The translations under genes were made by a program, and so were the position numbers. Under the pieces are notes generated by a model that did no database searches, was not told where the DNA came from, and was given only the letters and a program-made list of their open reading frames with translations. Below are positions 6,061 through 7,729 of a stretch of 7,729 bases of DNA, in pieces (position 1 is the stretch's first letter; every line of letters begins with the position of its first letter). The stretch is taken from contig DANZ01000110.1 of assembly GCA_002501695.1 (NCBI GenBank), positions 1-7,729 of the forward strand. The letters run 5' to 3'. Origin of the DNA: Methanolobus sp. UBA474. Its GTDB lineage: Archaea > Halobacteriota > Methanosarcinia > Methanosarcinales > Methanosarcinaceae.

Positions 6061-6101
6061 GGACTAAAAATATACTGATAAATATACTAAATATATTGTC
6101 C
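6061..6101 (-). promoter_or_regulatory. AT tract, candidate promoter of mptA
   Basis: A 33-bp stretch of nearly pure A/T sits between GGAC (6061-6064) and GTCC (6098-6101) and contains AAATATACT twice with a 12-bp period (6068-6076 and 6080-6088). On the minus strand it offers ATATATTTA and AGTATATTTATC as box A, with a purine-rich BRE-like AAAGGAC upstream. Transcription would start near 6068, giving mptA a leader of about 120 nt. More than one TATA box may be used. Confidence 0.4.
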
Positions 6102-6150
6102 TTTTTCCCATACATCCCTTTGGCACCCGATTAATAATATCACAACTATA

Positions 6151-6164
6151 ACAAGTAAACTTGT
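6151..6164. repeat. Perfect inverted repeat ACAAGT-AA-ACTTGT
   Basis: ACAAGTAAACTTGT is a perfect 6-bp inverted repeat with a 2-bp centre, in the middle of the mptA-MC1 spacer, followed by a further CTTGT (6165-6169). Its size and symmetry suit a dimeric helix-turn-helix regulator. It is about 140 bp upstream of the MC1 TATA box and about 60 bp beyond the mptA one. Confidence 0.35.
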
Positions 6165-6252
6165 CTTGTTGCAGGATATCGCTCACACTAAAAATGGACA
6201 TTGTCAAAAATTGCTGAAAATGCCCCTGTTCCAGTAATTTTCAATACCAAAA

Positions 6253-6268
6253 ATGCGCGCATCCGGAT
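6253..6268. repeat. Two fused palindromes in a GC-rich island upstream of MC1
   Basis: ATGCGCGCAT (6253-6262) and ATCCGGAT (6261-6268) are both perfect palindromes sharing two bases. They form a GC-rich island inside AT-rich DNA, about 32 bp upstream of the MC1 TATA box, a position where an activator or repressor could act. Confidence 0.35.
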
Positions 6269-6294
6269 AAATCAGAAACAAAGGACTACATTAA

Positions 6295-6310
6295 AAGAAA
6301 AATATATATA
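6295..6310 (+). promoter_or_regulatory. Box A promoter of the MC1 gene
   Basis: AAATATATATA (6300-6310) is a strong archaeal TATA box, preceded by a purine-rich AAAGAAA that suits a BRE. Transcription would start near 6330-6335, leaving a leader of about 35 nt with a strong ribosome binding site. Such a strong promoter fits an abundant chromosomal protein. Confidence 0.65.
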
Positions 6311-6357
6311 CTTAATACACTAAATACAATTAGCAGTGGTAATCATAGAGCGATTAC

Positions 6358-6364
6358 GAGGTGA
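6358..6364 (+). promoter_or_regulatory. Ribosome binding site that sets the MC1 start
   Basis: GAGGTGA is a seven-base match to the complement of the archaeal 16S rRNA 3' end, four bases before ATG 6369. It decides for that ATG over the in-frame upstream GTG at 6336, which would add 11 residues not found in MC1. Confidence 0.85.
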
Positions 6365-6368
6365 CAAT

Positions 6369-6659
6369 ATGTCTGAAACAAGAAATTTTGTGTTAAGAGA
6401 CAAAAAAGGAAACGAACATGGAGTCTTCACAGGAAAACAGCCACGTCAGGCTGCGCTGAAGGTTGCGAACCGTGGAAAGGGAACAAAGACAAAGCCGGAA
6501 GAGATCAGACTTCGTGAGCGTGGGACAAAGAAGATCCACGTGTTCAAGGGATGGAGAGAGATGGTCGCGGCACCAAAGAACAAACCGGACTGGATGCCAG
6601 ACAAGATCAACAAGCCATTCGTAAAGAAAGTTGGTATTGACAAGCTGGAAAAGATCTGA
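6369..6659 (+). CDS. Non-histone chromosomal protein MC1
   Basis: A 96-aa, very basic protein (26 Lys/Arg against 11 Asp/Glu) that matches the known methanogen MC1 almost end to end: NFVLRDKKGNEHGVFTGKQP (6-25), RQAALKVANRG, IRLRERGTKKIHVF and PKNKPDWMPDKI. W62 and W75 correspond to the two tryptophans of the DNA-binding arm in Methanosarcina MC1. MC1 binds as a monomer, sharply bends DNA and compacts the chromosome in archaea that include the Methanosarcinales. The start at ATG 6369 is fixed by GAGGTGA and by the family N-terminus. It is transcribed alone, from a strong TATA box to a clear terminator, which fits high expression. Confidence 0.96.
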   Translation: MSETRNFVLRDKKGNEHGVFTGKQPRQAALKVANRGKGTKTKPEEIRLRERGTKKIHVFKGWREMVAAPKNKPDWMPDKINKPFVKKVGIDKLEKI

Positions 6660-6665
6660 ACGTTC

Positions 6666-6694
6666 AAACCCATAATTCCATGGGTTTCTTTTTT
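6666..6694 (+). terminator. Intrinsic-type terminator of MC1
   Basis: AAACCCAT (6666-6673) and ATGGGTTT (6680-6687) form a perfect 8-bp stem with the loop AATTCC, followed by C and six T (6689-6694). It begins seven bases after the MC1 stop codon. Confidence 0.8.
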
Positions 6695-6733
6695 CTGTTC
6701 CACAGCATTTTTTTGTTAAATAAGTTTTAAATC

Positions 6734-6753
6734 GGTTAACCATCTTTTATATT
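6734..6753 (+). promoter_or_regulatory. argB promoter: box A with adjoining GGTTAACC palindrome
   Basis: CTTTTATATT (6744-6753) is a box A-like element that would start transcription near 6775, about 45 nt before the argB ATG. Directly upstream, GGTTAACC (6734-6741) is a perfect 8-bp palindrome overlapping the BRE position, where a bound protein would block TFB. The TATA call is reasonable; the operator role is a guess. Confidence 0.45.
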
Positions 6754-6820
6754 AGTTGCGGATACCGAATAGTAAACAATTCCAATCCTGCAGCAGTGCA
6801 TGTAATACACAGGTAATAAT

Positions 6821-7705
6821 ATGACACTTAAACGAGAGAATGTGCTGATAGAGGCTCTTCCATACATAAGGGATTTCTACGGTTCAGTGATGATAATCAA
6901 AGTGGGCGGACATGCGATGGTCAACTCACAGGTAATGAGCGACATCGTACAGGATATAGTATTGCTCCGGTTCGTTGGAATTCATCCTATCATCGTCCAC
7001 GGCGGAGGACCGGAAATCACTGAGAAAATGGAGCGCATGGGAAAGAAACCCGAATTTGTAGGCGGGTTGCGCATCACGGACGACGAGACACTGGAAATAG
7101 CAAGGATGGTGCTCGTAGGCAATATCAATACAGAGATCGTGTCACTTATCGGCAGGCACGGAGGTAAAGGGATCGGCCTGTCCGGAAAGGATGGGAAGCT
7201 CATAATAGCCAAGAAGAAGCCATTCCAGAAGGTCATTATAGAGAATGTAGAGCACGAGGTGGACCTGGGATGGGTGGGAGATACGGAGATCATCAATACG
7301 GAGATCCTGAACATTGTCACAAGGGAAGGCTACATCCCCGTGATATCCCCTATTGCCATGGACGTGAACGGCAGGGCCCTTAATCTGAATGCTGATACCG
7401 TCGCGGGCGATATTGCCGCAGCCCTGGGCGCCAAGAAGCTTATCCTGATGACCGATGTGCCCGGCGTATTGAAGGACCCCAAAGACAGGTCATCACGTAT
7501 ATCCAGAGTGAACCTTGAGGATGTCGAGCACCTTATCCGTGAAGGCGTCATTTCCGGCGGCATGATACCAAAGATGAGAGGAGCTGCGACCGCAGTCGAG
7601 AGCGGCGTGGAGAATGTGCATATCATAGACGGCAGCATATCCCATTCCGTGTTGCTTGAGCTGTTCACAGACTCAGGGATCGGCACTATGGTCTGTAAAG
7701 AATGA
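6821..7705 (+). CDS. argB: Acetylglutamate kinase
   Basis: ArgB (294 aa, full length) phosphorylates N-acetyl-L-glutamate with ATP, the second step of arginine (ornithine) synthesis. It is an amino acid kinase family protein with IKVGGHAM (K27, G29, G30), HGGGPEI (60-66), R84 in GLRITDD, LNADTVAGD (189-197), the ATP-site MTDVPGVL (210-217) and GGMIPKM (246-252, K251). The N-terminal helix VLIEALPYIRDFYGS (8-22) and the C-terminal HSVLLELFTDSGIGTM (275-290) match the arginine-inhibited hexameric enzymes such as that of Thermotoga, not the short E. coli type. Feedback inhibition by arginine is thus expected. The ATG at 6821 has only a weak AGGT (6811-6814) site. No other arg gene follows within the window; a hairpin comes right after the stop. 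Confidence 0.96.
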   Translation: MTLKRENVLIEALPYIRDFYGSVMIIKVGGHAMVNSQVMSDIVQDIVLLRFVGIHPIIVHGGGPEITEKMERMGKKPEFVGGLRITDDETLEIARMVLVGNINTEIVSLIGRHGGKGIGLSGKDGKLIIAKKKPFQKVIIENVEHEVDLGWVGDTEIINTEILNIVTREGYIPVISPIAMDVNGRALNLNADTVAGDIAAALGAKKLILMTDVPGVLKDPKDRSSRISRVNLEDVEHLIREGVISGGMIPKMRGAATAVESGVENVHIIDGSISHSVLLELFTDSGIGTMVCKE

Positions 7706-7729
7706 GACGGGCCCTGACCCGTCATATAT
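7706..7729 (+). terminator. Hairpin directly after argB, cut by the window end
   Basis: GACGGG (7706-7711) pairs with CCCGTC (7718-7723) around a 6-base loop, immediately after the argB stop. The following bases ATATAT reach the window edge, so a T tract cannot be confirmed. Confidence 0.4.

Larger units (their letters stand above)
5945..6368. other. Long AT-rich divergent spacer between mptA and MC1, no gene seen
   Basis: About 420 bp lie between the two start codons. I checked both strands for small genes: the open frames starting with ATG (for example at 5959 and 6011, each about 16 codons) lack a ribosome binding site and end quickly. The region contains promoter-like AT tracts, four perfect short palindromes (listed separately) and no tRNA- or riboswitch-like fold I can recognise. 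It is long for an archaeal spacer and most likely regulatory. Confidence 0.7.

Noticed and set aside
6215..6243. TGAAAAT ... ATTTTCA inverted repeat with a 15-base loop
   Set aside because: A 7-bp A/T stem with a long loop is weak, has no T tract after it, and is likely chance.
6082..6331. ACTAAATA shared between the mptA and MC1 promoter regions (6086-6093 and 6319-6326)
   Set aside because: An 8-base match in very AT-rich DNA is not significant by itself.
7330..7725. Minus-strand open frame opposite argB
   Set aside because: Shadow of argB; rich in Ser/Pro/Arg as expected from the reverse frame of a real gene.

Overview
The window looks like an ordinary chromosomal segment of a methanogenic archaeon, most likely of the Methanosarcinales (Methanosarcinaceae-like). 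Three genes support this: soluble heterodisulfide reductase subunits (hdrC-hdrB), an archaeal GTP cyclohydrolase MptA for the tetrahydromethanopterin/tetrahydrosarcinapterin pathway, and a chromosomal protein of the MC1 family, which is typical of Methanosarcinales and haloarchaea. Archaeal box A (TATA) promoters, GAGG/GGAGG ribosome binding sites and U-tract terminators fit. I saw no insertion sequence, prophage, CRISPR array or defence island.

Layout. (1) 1-1192: the 3' end of hdrC, cut by the window edge, overlaps hdrB by an ATGA. (2) 1211-1341: a tRNA-Arg(CCT) with its own box A and a T-rich end. (3) 1368-1820: a GNAT acetyltransferase of the short ArgA-like kind with a Cys-rich tail and a TTG start. 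(4) 1844-3480, minus strand: an M20D amidohydrolase translationally coupled (ATGA) to a second GNAT acetyltransferase. (5) 3481-3618: a divergent promoter region with a perfect 12-bp palindrome. (6) 3619-4560: an uncharacterised archaeal nucleotidyltransferase (COG1665-like) whose true start is set by a GGAGG site. (7) 4604-5944, minus strand: mptA followed by a small DUF2098 protein, ending in a hairpin plus T-tract terminator. (8) 5945-6368: a long AT-rich divergent spacer between mptA and MC1 that holds several perfect short palindromes. (9) 6369-6659: MC1, closed by a clear intrinsic-type terminator. (10) 6821-7705: argB, followed by a hairpin at the window end.

How the genes relate. HdrB/HdrC belong to energy metabolism (reduction of CoM-S-S-CoB); MptA starts synthesis of the C1 carrier; MC1 packages DNA; ArgB carries out the second step of arginine synthesis through acetylated intermediates. 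The ArgA-like GNAT could supply the first step, but it lies 5 kb away in a separate unit. The amidohydrolase/GNAT pair suggests a matched acylation and deacylation of one class of amino-compound, substrate unknown. The least understood items are the COG1665-like nucleotidyltransferase, the DUF2098 protein next to mptA, and the palindromes in the two divergent promoter regions. I found no convincing previously undescribed multi-gene system.
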